Below, in pieces: positions 1 to 9,291 of a DNA stretch of 64,000 nucleotides. Source of the DNA: Halobaculum sp. CBA1158 (GTDB lineage Archaea > Halobacteriota > Halobacteria > Halobacteriales > Haloferacaceae); contig NZ_CP090371.1 of the NCBI RefSeq assembly GCF_021431925.1, positions 2,822,088 through 2,886,087 on the forward strand. Direction: 5' to 3'. Position 1 is the stretch's first letter. Each line of letters starts with the position of its first letter. The notes beneath the pieces are model-generated. The model searched no databases. It worked only from the letters and a program-made list of their open reading frames with translations, and was not told the origin of the DNA. A program made the position numbers and the translations under genes.

Positions 1-1
1 G

Positions 2-1783
2 CTGGCGGTGGTGTGGACGGCGTCGCCGGTCGCCGCTGTCGGCGGCACGGCGCTCGCGGAACCGGGCGTCGACGGGGGCGTGGCGACCGCGGAGACGGGA
101 TCGGCCGAGGACGCCGCGACCGCGGAGACGGGATCGGCCGAGGACGCCGCGACCGCGGAGCCGGCGGATCCGAGGGCGACGCCGGCGGCGGTCGTCGACA
201 GCGAGACGATCGAGGCCGAAACCGCCGACGCCGAGACGGCCGGTCGACTCCTCGCCTCGCGGACGACCACCCCGGTCGGGTCGCCGGTGTCGCTGGGCGT
301 GGCGGACGCGAGCGCCGCGAACGAGTCGTGGACGCTGGCTGACGCCCCGGCCGAGAGCGACGCGCGGGTGTACGCCCACGGCGACACGGCGACGCTTCGG
401 CCCGACGTCGCCGGGTCGTACACCGTGGGCGTCGAGACCGAGGACGGAACGACCCTGACCGCGACAGTACGGGCGCAAGGCACCGACCGGATCGACCTGC
501 TGCGGCGGTACGCGCCGCTGGTGTCGTTCCACGAGAACGAGACGTACTACCCGACGCGCTACGAGTCGTTCGTGTACAACGCCGACCTGGAGGCACTCAC
601 CGCCGTCGACGACCCGGAGCCGAGCATGTTCTCGCTCGCCGAGCGCAGCGACGGATGGGAGTTGGATCTCGACGACGGCGACTACGAGCGCTACGACGAG
701 CGCTACCCGCCGACCGTCTACGGGAGCGTCCACCGAGACGTCGAGTTCCGCGGCGAGACGTACACGGCGGTCACCTACTGGCTGTTCTACGTGTACGACC
801 CGAAACAGCCGGGGTCGATCACCAGCCTGCTGGCCCACCAGAGCGACCTGGAGACGGTGACGGTGCTCGCGAACGACAGCGGGCCGCAGTGGCTGGCCGC
901 CTCCCAACACTACGGCGGCGAGCGCCGGGAGTGGCGCGCCGTCGACCGGGTCGACGGCCACCCGGCGGTGTATCCGGCGCTGGGGGCGCACTCGAACTAC
1001 CTGCGTGACACCGGCGCGTTCGACGGCGACGGGATTCAGATCCAGCGCCAGTTCGTCAACGAGACGAGCACCGACACCGCGCTGTTCGAGCCCGCCGTCG
1101 GGATCCACGCCGACCGCACGGGCGACGCGACGACGTGGAGCCACGACGGCTCGGTCGGCGTCGACTACCAGCTCGCGGTGCTCACCGGCGACGAGGTGTG
1201 GGCCAGTTACGAGGGGACGGTCGGACCCGAGGGCGAGGGCGGGCCGGTCCCGATGGCCCGCCAACGCTGGCGCGCGCCCGGCGAGTGGGTCGCCGGAAAC
1301 ACCGCAGCCGACGAGCGACAGATCGACGCCCGGTTCCAGTCGCTCCACTTCGACCACGCCCGCGACGCCGCAGCGGCGACGGTTCGGCTCGGGAACGTCG
1401 GCCCGAAGCCGCACAGCTTCCGCGTCCGGTTGGAGGCGAAGCCCGTCGACGGCGGGTGGCACGAGGATGGGCGGGTGCTGAACGCGACGACGCTGCCGGT
1501 CGGTACCGACGCGACGGCGGCCGCGACGCTCGAGGGGACGCCGCCGGCCGACGGCAGGTGGAACGTTCGCGTCCGGGTGCTCGCGTATCCGGAGTCGACG
1601 GGGGGGAGTGCGGAGTCCGTCGTCGTCTCCGATCCCGCGTCGTTCACGGTCGCCGTCGGTGAGGGACCGTTCGGCCTGCCGCTGTGGCTCCGTGAGCGCC
1701 TCCGAGAGGTCGCCGCGCCGCTCGCGCTCGCGGGCGTGCTCGGAGCGCTGTACGCGACGCTGTCACGGTTCGATAGCTCGTGA
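2..1783 (+). CDS. Exported Vps62-like protein with C-terminal membrane anchor (5' end cut by window edge)
   Basis: The reading frame is open to the left edge, so the true start lies outside the window. The first visible residues are hydrophobic and small and end near an Ala-x-Ala-like site, consistent with the end of a signal peptide. An Ala/Glu/Thr-rich low-complexity stretch follows, then a domain from about residue 165 to 330 rich in Tyr, Trp and His. It contains RYAPLVSFHENETYYP, a WLFYVYDP segment and an ALGAHSNY segment. These resemble the conserved blocks of the Vps62/DUF946 family, whose biochemical role is not established. A beta-rich region and one C-terminal hydrophobic helix followed by charged residues complete it. 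The likely topology is an extracellular domain anchored at the C terminus. Family assignment comes from motif memory only. Confidence 0.6.
   Translation: MAVVWTASPVAAVGGTALAEPGVDGGVATAETGSAEDAATAETGSAEDAATAEPADPRATPAAVVDSETIEAETADAETAGRLLASRTTTPVGSPVSLGVADASAANESWTLADAPAESDARVYAHGDTATLRPDVAGSYTVGVETEDGTTLTATVRAQGTDRIDLLRRYAPLVSFHENETYYPTRYESFVYNADLEALTAVDDPEPSMFSLAERSDGWELDLDDGDYERYDERYPPTVYGSVHRDVEFRGETYTAVTYWLFYVYDPKQPGSITSLLAHQSDLETVTVLANDSGPQWLAASQHYGGERREWRAVDRVDGHPAVYPALGAHSNYLRDTGAFDGDGIQIQRQFVNETSTDTALFEPAVGIHADRTGDATTWSHDGSVGVDYQLAVLTGDEVWASYEGTVGPEGEGGPVPMARQRWRAPGEWVAGNTAADERQIDARFQSLHFDHARDAAAATVRLGNVGPKPHSFRVRLEAKPVDGGWHEDGRVLNATTLPVGTDATAAATLEGTPPADGRWNVRVRVLAYPESTGGSAESVVVSDPASFTVAVGEGPFGLPLWLRERLREVAAPLALAGVLGALYATLSRFDSS
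83..148 (+). repeat. Two 33-bp in-frame tandem repeats
   Basis: Two identical 33-bp units at 83-115 and 116-148 each encode the 11-residue block ATAETGSAEDA in the linker behind the signal sequence. The length keeps the reading frame, so this is probably a slippage or duplication product in a disordered linker. Confidence 0.85.
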
Positions 1784-1923
1784 GGCGTGATCGGCGGTTG
1801 GAATTTCGCCTCCGAGACCCGGTCTCGACCGCCGGCCTCGCGCCGTCGGGGTATTATCGATCGCCTACCGAACGGAAACGAACCCAAAGGATGAATTTGT
1901 TCCGCATAACATGACACGTCGTC

Positions 1924-3462
1924 ATGACAGAAACGGCCGGACAGTTCGGTGGCGGACTGTCGGGATCAGACGGGAAGAAGCTCATTATTCGCTTCCTCGC
2001 CATCCTGCTTGCCGCCCCGCTCGTCGGGTGGATGATGGCGCGCGCGTGGGTACCGAACAACCTCATATACGACCTCGTCGGGAACACGGTGCAGTCGATC
2101 CTCGAGGTCGACAACAGGTTCATCGCGCTCCAGGTGGTCGGAAGCGCCGGGCTCGGCCTGTATCTCGGGTTCCTCCTCATCTTCCTGATCGACATCAAAA
2201 AGCGGGTACAGGGGACGCTGTTGCTGCTCGGAACGGTGCTCGGGCTCGTGGTGTTGACCGTCCAGGGCGTGTTGCTGCCGAACATCGACCTGGGCTACGT
2301 GCCGAACGTCGCCGCGTTCGCGCTGGCGTTCCTCGCGGCGATCGTCCTCGACATCGACAAACTGTTCAGCATCAGCCTGGAGGAGTCGACGCTCAAGCGA
2401 CCCCGGACCGCGAGCGGCGAGATTCCCGAGTTCACCAACACCGCGCGGGCGCTGTTCGGAATCTTGTCGTTCGTGATCGTGCTCTCGCTCGTGCAGGTCG
2501 TGCTGGCTGGGGTGTTCCAGCCGACCGACGCGGTCGCGACGGTGGTGATGATCTTCCTCCTGTACAAGTTCATCCAATACGAGGTGAAGTCCAGCTACAT
2601 GATGCTCGGCCCCTCGAAGTCGGGCAAGAGCATGGCGATGCTCGGCATGGCGCTGAAGATGTACGACACCGACGACGTGCAGCCGGACCCGAACCCGTAC
2701 CTCCAGCGCGCGATCGAACGCGCGAGCGACCCGGAGAACGCCGAGGACTGGCCGTTCCCGCAGACGGAGCAGCTGAACGAGACCAGCTTCCAGATGCTCG
2801 TCGGTAACCTCTTCCCGCGGCGCATGCGGCTGGTCGCGTACGACTACCCCGGACAGCTCCTCCCGCAGATCGCCGACCGCGTCGAGCACATGTCGTCGTC
2901 GTCGACGCTGTCGCGGCTCCCGTTCCTCGGCGGCGACGAGGCCCCGGACGTGCAGGCCGACGGTGGGGCCGTCGAGTCGGTCGACGACCAGGCGGGGCGG
3001 GTCGCGTCAGACCTGCTCGGCTCGGACATCCTCATGGTCGTGATCGACTGCGAGCGGCTCGTCCACCCCCAGGAGTTCGACGAGGCCGAGACGGGCGGAC
3101 AGGACACCGGCCGGACGCTCGGGATCGAGTACTACAAGCCGATCCTGGAGAACTCGAACGTCGAGCACGTCGTCATCGCGGTCACGAAGGCCGACGTGTT
3201 GATCCACGACGAGTCGATCCCGGTCCAGCCGCCGTCCGCACACGGCGGCTTCACCGGCTTCAAGAGCGAAGTCAACGAGCTCCTCGGCGAGCGCTACGAC
3301 ATCCAGGAGCTCAAGCAGGCGCTCGAGGAGACGGAGGTCCAGCCGGTGTTCTACAAGACCGAGAAGCGCGACGGGGAGTACGTCCCCCTTCGCGACGCCT
3401 CGAACAACCTGATTCCGGTGGGCTACGACAACCTCATCGAGTCGATTCAGCGGGGTGCCTGA
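1924..3462 (+). CDS. Polytopic membrane protein with cytoplasmic P-loop G-domain
   Basis: This 512-residue protein has about six hydrophobic segments in its first 220 residues (roughly 20-40, 68-90, 98-118, 128-145, 174-197, 202-216), followed by a soluble nucleotide-binding domain. That domain carries a Walker A motif GPSKSGKS at about 229-236, a switch-II-like DYPGQ at about 307-311 and a TKAD guanine-specificity motif at about 421-424. This pattern fits a TRAFAC-type GTPase. A TATA-like GAATTTG lies about 29 nt before the ATG, consistent with leaderless transcription. The next gene starts 1 nt after the stop codon, so the two are very probably co-transcribed. Substrate and partner are unknown. 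An insert of about 50 residues between the DYPG motif and the last beta strands is low complexity. Confidence 0.75.
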   Translation: MTETAGQFGGGLSGSDGKKLIIRFLAILLAAPLVGWMMARAWVPNNLIYDLVGNTVQSILEVDNRFIALQVVGSAGLGLYLGFLLIFLIDIKKRVQGTLLLLGTVLGLVVLTVQGVLLPNIDLGYVPNVAAFALAFLAAIVLDIDKLFSISLEESTLKRPRTASGEIPEFTNTARALFGILSFVIVLSLVQVVLAGVFQPTDAVATVVMIFLLYKFIQYEVKSSYMMLGPSKSGKSMAMLGMALKMYDTDDVQPDPNPYLQRAIERASDPENAEDWPFPQTEQLNETSFQMLVGNLFPRRMRLVAYDYPGQLLPQIADRVEHMSSSSTLSRLPFLGGDEAPDVQADGGAVESVDDQAGRVASDLLGSDILMVVIDCERLVHPQEFDEAETGGQDTGRTLGIEYYKPILENSNVEHVVIAVTKADVLIHDESIPVQPPSAHGGFTGFKSEVNELLGERYDIQELKQALEETEVQPVFYKTEKRDGEYVPLRDASNNLIPVGYDNLIESIQRGA

Positions 3463-3463
3463 G

Positions 3464-4777
3464 ATGTCCGCGTTCACCGTCTACACCACCGACGCGAACC
3501 CGCAGTTGCTGTACTCGGGCGAGCGCGCGACCGAAGCCGACGAGCGCGTCGACGGCTGGGTCGACCAGCTCGCGCGCGTCACCGGCCAGCCGGTCGATCT
3601 GTTCGTCGACGTGCCAGGCGGGCGCGTCGTCTGGACGATGCTCGCGACCCGCGGCGAGCGCGGGCGGACCGGGCGCTACCTCGCCGACTACACCGTCGAC
3701 GGCGACGAGCCGATCGCCGCGGTGTTCGACGGTCTCCACGACCGTCTCGCGGGCCTGCGCGACGGCGACGGGTGGACCTTCACCGCCGACGAGCCGCGCT
3801 GGCGCGCCGCCTTCGACCTGCCCGACCTGCCGGCGGCGTGTCCGGGACTCGACGACGCCGACGAGGACGCGCTCGCCGCGGCCGTCGGCGACGCCGACGG
3901 ACAGCTCGTCGTCGGCATGTCCTCCTACGACGCGGCGCTTCGGACGGTGAAACACCTGACCGAACGCGGCGTCGCGGCGACGCTGGCGATCAACTCCGAC
4001 GGCGCGACCGCCGAGACCGAGGGGGTCGATCTGGTGCTGTGGCCGGGTGCAGACGCCGATTTCGCGCCGATGGACGAGTCGACCCGCGACGCCCTCGTCG
4101 CGGCCGGGTTCGCCCCCGCACGCGAGACCGATGTCGTCGACGAGACGCCCGCCAGCGACCGCGCGGTCGTTCAGGATCGCCACGAGCGCCCCTCGGCGCT
4201 GGAGTCGTTCGTCGGCGACGGCATCGGTCGGATCGGCGTCGGCATGAGCGTCATCCTGTCGGTCGCGACCGTTGGGTCGCTGGCGGCGATCCAGTCGCTC
4301 TATCCCGCATCGGGTCTGTCGGCCATCGGCGGCGTTATCGGTGCCACCGCGGGGCTCGTCGCCTCCCGTGCCGGGCTTGACTCGATCGCGTCGGCGACAC
4401 CCACGGAGACGGATGGCGGCGCAGTCGACAGTAGCAACGACTGGGCCTGGCAGCAGTACGGCGCATTCTTCGGGTTCTACTTGCTGTTCGGGTACGCGTT
4501 CCTGACAGTATTCCGACTGGCGGGGTGGCCGTTCGGAGTAACGGAGTTTGTTGTACCGACAGCGCTATCAGCGGCCGTGTACGCGGGGGCGATCCTCCTG
4601 GTCAGCCTCGCGCTGCGCGTCGCCTGGGGCCTCCGGTCGGGCGAGTCCCCCGAGGCGACCGATCTGGTGCCGGTCGTCGCCATCAACGTCCTGTTCGGCG
4701 TCGGCCTCGTCGCTTCCACCGGGCTGGCGTGTGCGGTGTGGTACGGCGTGATCGGCTTCTCGGGCGGACCCTGTTGA
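3464..4777 (+). CDS. Membrane protein of unknown function, partner of the G-domain protein
   Basis: I do not recognise a family for this protein of about 437 residues. The first 240 residues look soluble and acidic, with alternating strands and helices. The last 180 residues contain about five hydrophobic segments. The ATG at 3464 is preferred over a GTG 9 nt upstream because it lies just past the preceding stop codon, a typical operon junction. Being sandwiched between a membrane GTPase-like protein and a membrane pseudokinase suggests a signalling or regulatory complex at the membrane, which is inference from gene order only. Confidence 0.6.
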   Translation: MSAFTVYTTDANPQLLYSGERATEADERVDGWVDQLARVTGQPVDLFVDVPGGRVVWTMLATRGERGRTGRYLADYTVDGDEPIAAVFDGLHDRLAGLRDGDGWTFTADEPRWRAAFDLPDLPAACPGLDDADEDALAAAVGDADGQLVVGMSSYDAALRTVKHLTERGVAATLAINSDGATAETEGVDLVLWPGADADFAPMDESTRDALVAAGFAPARETDVVDETPASDRAVVQDRHERPSALESFVGDGIGRIGVGMSVILSVATVGSLAAIQSLYPASGLSAIGGVIGATAGLVASRAGLDSIASATPTETDGGAVDSSNDWAWQQYGAFFGFYLLFGYAFLTVFRLAGWPFGVTEFVVPTALSAAVYAGAILLVSLALRVAWGLRSGESPEATDLVPVVAINVLFGVGLVASTGLACAVWYGVIGFSGGPC

Positions 4778-4872
4778 GTCGCGAACCGGTCGGGTTCCCT
4801 CGTCGTCCGGTCGTTTCCCGGCCGGTAGCCGGGAACTAACCGGGATCTTTTTGCTATTCATTGTCTTACACT

Positions 4873-6978
4873 ATGCAACTCGTGGACGATCCCTCGTTTC
4901 AGACGTGGCTGCTCGGCTTGCCCGTCGGCGGGGCAGCGCTCTCGGCGGCCGTCGGCCTCGTCGTCCCCGGTGTCGGTCCGGTGCTGCTGGGCGGGGCCGG
5001 GCTCGCCGTCGGAGCGTGTCTGAGCGTCGCGATGGTGTATCTCGTGTCGACCGACGACTCGGCCTCGGATCCCGGCGGCAGCGGTCTCGCCGGAAGCGCT
5101 CCCGACGGACGCTCGAGTGCGACCGGGCCCGGGACGGCCCCGGTTCGGATCCGGGTCGTCGACGCGGTGAGCGGCGAGCTAGTGCGCGATCCGGTGTCGG
5201 TGCTGGCCGAGCAGTCCGTCATCGGTGACCGGCGCGAGTTCGCCGTCGAGAACGGCGAGGCGACGGTCGAACTCCGGACGCTGGGGTGGGATCTCACCGC
5301 CGCGTACGACGGCCGGCGGGCGACCGAGGCGGTCGCCGTCGGAGACGACGAGACCGTCGAGATCGCGATCCCGCCGACGCGGCTCCACGTCGCCGTCGCC
5401 GACCGCTCCGACGACCCGCTCCCGACGGCGACGGTGTCGTGTCGGGCCGAGCCGACCGTCGCCGCCGCCGGCGACGCCGTCGCGGCCGAGCGCGACGACG
5501 CCACCCACACGGTCCCCCTCTCGGCGACCGCCGAGCGCGCGACCATCGCCGTCGAGCACCCGGAGTACGCGAGCGAGCGGACGGACGTGCTCCTCGACGG
5601 CGACGGCGACCACCGGGCGACGGTGCGGCTCGAACGCCCCGCGACGACCGGCGAACCCGGCGGCGTCGACGACGTGGGGGCCGCCGCCGAGACGACGGCC
5701 GCGGACGCCGAGCCAGCGACGGCGGACGCGGAGCAGGCGGGCGCGAACGCGGAGACCGCGACCGCACCGGCCGCCGGGACGGGGGACGCCGGCGGCGACC
5801 CCGGTGCCGCCGGCGGCTCCGCGGCGTCGGCCGACGGGCGTGGCGACGGGGGAGCGGGCACGCCGAGCGCGTCGCCGGCGACCGGGACCGACCGACCGAG
5901 CGAGGGTGACGGGGAGAACGAGAGCGGCGGCGGAGCGCCCGGCGAGGGCGACGGTGCTTCCGGGACGGACGGCGACCCCGCTGCGGGGAACGACGATCCC
6001 GTCGTGGGGAACGACGACCGGGCTGACGATCCGACCGACGACCCCGACGACGACGCGGGGAGCGACGGCGACCCGAACGTCGCCGACGGCGTCGAGATCG
6101 AGCGCGTCGGGGTGACTGGAATCGACCACCACCTCCCGTCGACCAGCCCGGACCCGCCGCGGATCGGTCTGGAACCGGCGCGCGTCGAGGCCGCCGACGA
6201 GGTGATCGCGGAGAACGACCACACCGCCCGCAAGCGGGTCGTCGCCGGCGACCGCGAGCTCGTCGTCACCGTCCCGAACGGCACCAAGGACGGCCGACGG
6301 ACTGTGCGAACGACCGCCGAGCGCGCCGACGAGTGGCGGGACATCGACCACCACCCGCACGTCGCGAAGCTGCTGGCGGCCGAGGCGGGTGACCGGCCGT
6401 ATCTCGCGGTCGAACGCGGCGACCGCACCGTCGAGAGCGTCGCCGGGGAGAGCGAACAGCGGACCGCGCTGTGGCTGGCCGCCTGCGTCGCCGACGCGGT
6501 CGCGACGGCTCACCGTTCGGGCGTCTACCACCTGGATCTGGAGCCCGGGAACGTGCTGTTGCAGGACGTCGAGCGGGGCAGTTGGCCGGTGGCGAAGGTG
6601 ACCGGCTGGGACCTCCCGCGGCTCACCGACCTCCCGTCGGACGTGTTCCGGCCGCTCGCGACCGCGCACGCGACGCCGGAGCAGTTGGACCACGAGGCGA
6701 CCGTCGACGAGCGGACCGACGTGTACCAACTCGGCGTGTTGACCCACTACCTGCTCGTGGGCGAGACGCCGATGAACGGGGGCCACGCGGTCGATCGGAC
6801 GAGCGCGTCGTCGGCTCCGATCCCGGCGATCACCGACCTCGACGCCGAACTCCACGGCGACCTCGACGCGATCCTCCGGCGCGCGACGGCCGTCGAGCCC
6901 GCGGCCCGCTACGGCACGGCCGACGAACTCCGCGAGGACCTCGTGGACGTGGCCGGGCGCGTCGCCGGATTCATCTGA
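4873..6978 (+). CDS. Membrane-anchored protein with degenerate Hanks-type kinase domain (probable pseudokinase)
   Basis: This protein of about 701 residues begins with a hydrophobic hairpin (about 10-60). Two beta-sandwich segments of carboxypeptidase-regulatory or Ig type follow (about 95-255), then an Ala/Gly/Asp-rich linker (about 260-410) and a C-terminal kinase-like domain. In the kinase-like part the catalytic loop reads HLDLEPGN, keeping the catalytic Asp and the Asn of the usual HRDxKPxN. The magnesium loop DFG is replaced by GWD, the N-lobe strand lacks an obvious VAIK lysine, and the activation segment ends in TPEQ instead of APE. Phosphotransfer is therefore doubtful and a nucleotide-sensing or scaffolding role is more likely. 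The start is taken at ATG 4873 because the in-frame TTG 12 nt earlier is a weak codon. It is last in the three-gene group and convergent with the VirB4 gene. Confidence 0.65.
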   Translation: MQLVDDPSFQTWLLGLPVGGAALSAAVGLVVPGVGPVLLGGAGLAVGACLSVAMVYLVSTDDSASDPGGSGLAGSAPDGRSSATGPGTAPVRIRVVDAVSGELVRDPVSVLAEQSVIGDRREFAVENGEATVELRTLGWDLTAAYDGRRATEAVAVGDDETVEIAIPPTRLHVAVADRSDDPLPTATVSCRAEPTVAAAGDAVAAERDDATHTVPLSATAERATIAVEHPEYASERTDVLLDGDGDHRATVRLERPATTGEPGGVDDVGAAAETTAADAEPATADAEQAGANAETATAPAAGTGDAGGDPGAAGGSAASADGRGDGGAGTPSASPATGTDRPSEGDGENESGGGAPGEGDGASGTDGDPAAGNDDPVVGNDDRADDPTDDPDDDAGSDGDPNVADGVEIERVGVTGIDHHLPSTSPDPPRIGLEPARVEAADEVIAENDHTARKRVVAGDRELVVTVPNGTKDGRRTVRTTAERADEWRDIDHHPHVAKLLAAEAGDRPYLAVERGDRTVESVAGESEQRTALWLAACVADAVATAHRSGVYHLDLEPGNVLLQDVERGSWPVAKVTGWDLPRLTDLPSDVFRPLATAHATPEQLDHEATVDERTDVYQLGVLTHYLLVGETPMNGGHAVDRTSASSAPIPAITDLDAELHGDLDAILRRATAVEPAARYGTADELREDLVDVAGRVAGFI

Positions 6979-7035
6979 GGGGTCGGAGAACGGGACGAGG
7001 CGAACAAAGCGCGTTGGAGGCGACGCGACGGAGCC

Positions 7036-9291
7036 TTATCCCTGCAGTTCCGCGCGGACGCCGGGGCGTTCCGCCTCGGGGATGTAGTCCCAGTCGATGA
7101 GCCCCTGGTCGTAGAGGTACGCCCAGGGGTTCTCGGCGGTCTCGATGACGCTGTGCTCGTAGCCGTTCGAGAGCACCTTGAGTCGGATCTTTCCGACGTC
7201 GGTGACGTACAGCAGCGACTGGCTGTAGTTGGCGGAGTTGCCGGCCTGTGCCTGGATGACGTACCGACGCTCGCGATCGGTCAGGTCCAGCGCCTCCAGC
7301 GCCTCGTCGCCGATGTTCTCGTGGCGCATGAGCGCGCGGATGTCACACTGGTCGTAGATCGCCTTCGCCGACTCGTTTTTCATGAACTCGTCGACGGTCT
7401 GGCTGATGAGCGTCATGCCGGAGTCGTAGTGGCGGCTGTGGCGCGCGAACAGCTCCAGCATGCGAAGCGGCTCCTCCTGGCCGAGCATGTAGTGGGCCTC
7501 GTCGATGACGACGAGCGTCTTCCCGTCGTTGGCGCGGGCGCGCTGGAACAGCCAGTCGAGGACGACGTGCATCATCAGCGGCGTCCCGCCCTGCGTGCGG
7601 GCCTGCGAGAGGTCGAACTGGACGACGCGGTCGTGCAGTTGGACGTTGGACTCGCCGTTGAGGTTCTGATTCTGCCCGCCTTCCTGGAAGTCCTCGAGTC
7701 CCAGTAGGACGTTGTGCGCGTGGTCGGCGACCTTCTGGCCGGCCTCGCTGCCCTCGGCCATCTCGATCGACTCGATGAACGGTTCGTGCTCGGGTGGCAC
7801 GTCCATGAACTCGCTGGGACTGTTGCCGTCGGCGAACGCCCTGAGTACGTCGAGGACGGTCTGGACGGTCGGACTGTCGTTGTGGTGAGTGGACACGTCC
7901 GGGGTGATCCCGTGGCGGAGGTACGCGAGCCGCACGGCCCGTCGGAGGATTCCCTCCTCTTCTTTGGTCAGCTCCCGGCGACCCTCGAAGTGGGTGTGGA
8001 ACAGCCCCATCACCGAGCGGATCTTCTGCTCGTAGGGGTTGAGGTCGAGCTCCTCGTCGGCCTCGTCGACGTCGCTGTCCTGCAGTTCGAGGGGATTGAT
8101 CACGCTGGACCCGCCCACCTGGACGCGCTGGCCGCCGATGGCGTCGACGAGGTCGGACATCCCCCCGACGGGGTCGATGATGAGGACGTCCGTGTCGGGG
8201 TCCATCTGGAGGCGACGCCAGACCGCCAGCTTCGCCAGATAGGACTTCCCCGACCCGATCTTTCCGGAGATGAGCATGTTGTGCCCCGAGAGGTCGAAGC
8301 GGTCGACGACGACCGGCGTACCGGTCACGTCGTGAAAGCCCAACAGGACGCCGGAGGGCTGAACGACGCTCGGCTCGATGAACGGGAACGTGGTTCCGAG
8401 CGCGTTCGTGTCCATCACCTGCGTGTTGCGGACCTTGTCGCGACCCAGCGGGGCGACCGACGCCTGCCCGTCGAGCTGGCGGTCGTACAGCGGCGTGACG
8501 CGGGCGTTGCTCTGGGCGAACACCTGCCTGACGCGTGCGGTCCGCTCGTCGAGGTCCTCCTCGTCGTCGGCGATGACCTCGATGTACAGCGCGAAGTCGA
8601 ACAGGCTGGTGTTGCCGCGAGTGACCTGCTCGCGGAGGCGCTCGATCTCCTCGAGCTGCTGCTCCTCCTCTGTGGTGTTGATGTTGCCCTTCTCGCGTTT
8701 GTCGCGGATCTGTCCCCGCAGGCGCGTGTTCCGGATGTTCAGCTTCCGGAGCATCGAGTCGGGGTCGCGCGGCCAGGTGTGATAGGAGATGCGGATGTTC
8801 GTGTCGCCGGCGAACAGCTGGTCGAGCCAGCCGTAGGAGACCCGCGAGGGGAAACTGGAGACGATCAGTTGGCGGACGTACTTCTCCTCGCCGTTCTCGC
8901 CGCGGCGGACGATGTGCGACTCGTGCTCCTCGACTTTGTCCGGTGCGACCGCGACGCGCTGGGCGTCGCCCTGCGTCTCCGGCGACCGCACGGCGCGCGA
9001 GGGCTTCTCCGAGGCCGCCTCGCTTCTGATCTCCTCGATGACCTCCCAGAGGTTCGCGCCGGTGACCTCCTCGCCGCGGCGGTCGAGGCGTCGCGCCGCC
9101 TCGTCCAGGAGTGCCTGGTCGAGGTCCTCGAAGTCGTCGTCGTCGTCCGCCTCCCCGGCGGCCTCGCTCTCGCCGCCGCCCGACAGTCCGGGGATGTAGT
9201 CGGCGATGCCGGCGACGAGCACGAGCGCGCCCGCGAGCGCGAGCGGTCCCTCGAGCGCGAGCGCCGGAACGGCGATGCCGAGTCCGGTCAC
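7036..9291 (-). CDS. virB4: VirB4-like motor ATPase of a type IV secretion-like apparatus
   Basis: This 751-residue protein is a VirB4/TraC/HerA-type P-loop ATPase. An N-terminal hydrophobic segment (about 3-36) is followed by a charged region. The motor domain has Walker A GKIGSGKSYLAKL near residues 343-351 and Walker B LVVIDEAHYML near 590-600, with a conserved SQTVDEF segment just after. VirB4 proteins power pilus assembly and substrate transport in conjugative systems and in archaeal Ced-type DNA import. The GTG start overlaps the TGA of the upstream gene by four bases (GTGA), implying translational coupling. It is the last gene of the operon and is convergent with the pseudokinase gene. 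A HerA-like helicase role is the main alternative, but the neighbours argue for a transfer apparatus. Confidence 0.85.
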   Translation of the reverse strand: MTGLGIAVPALALEGPLALAGALVLVAGIADYIPGLSGGGESEAAGEADDDDDFEDLDQALLDEAARRLDRRGEEVTGANLWEVIEEIRSEAASEKPSRAVRSPETQGDAQRVAVAPDKVEEHESHIVRRGENGEEKYVRQLIVSSFPSRVSYGWLDQLFAGDTNIRISYHTWPRDPDSMLRKLNIRNTRLRGQIRDKREKGNINTTEEEQQLEEIERLREQVTRGNTSLFDFALYIEVIADDEEDLDERTARVRQVFAQSNARVTPLYDRQLDGQASVAPLGRDKVRNTQVMDTNALGTTFPFIEPSVVQPSGVLLGFHDVTGTPVVVDRFDLSGHNMLISGKIGSGKSYLAKLAVWRRLQMDPDTDVLIIDPVGGMSDLVDAIGGQRVQVGGSSVINPLELQDSDVDEADEELDLNPYEQKIRSVMGLFHTHFEGRRELTKEEEGILRRAVRLAYLRHGITPDVSTHHNDSPTVQTVLDVLRAFADGNSPSEFMDVPPEHEPFIESIEMAEGSEAGQKVADHAHNVLLGLEDFQEGGQNQNLNGESNVQLHDRVVQFDLSQARTQGGTPLMMHVVLDWLFQRARANDGKTLVVIDEAHYMLGQEEPLRMLELFARHSRHYDSGMTLISQTVDEFMKNESAKAIYDQCDIRALMRHENIGDEALEALDLTDRERRYVIQAQAGNSANYSQSLLYVTDVGKIRLKVLSNGYEHSVIETAENPWAYLYDQGLIDWDYIPEAERPGVRAELQG

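Noticed and set aside
4861..4872. TTG start of the pseudokinase
   Set aside because: ATG 4873 is four codons downstream, in the same frame, and gives a sensible start before the membrane hairpin.
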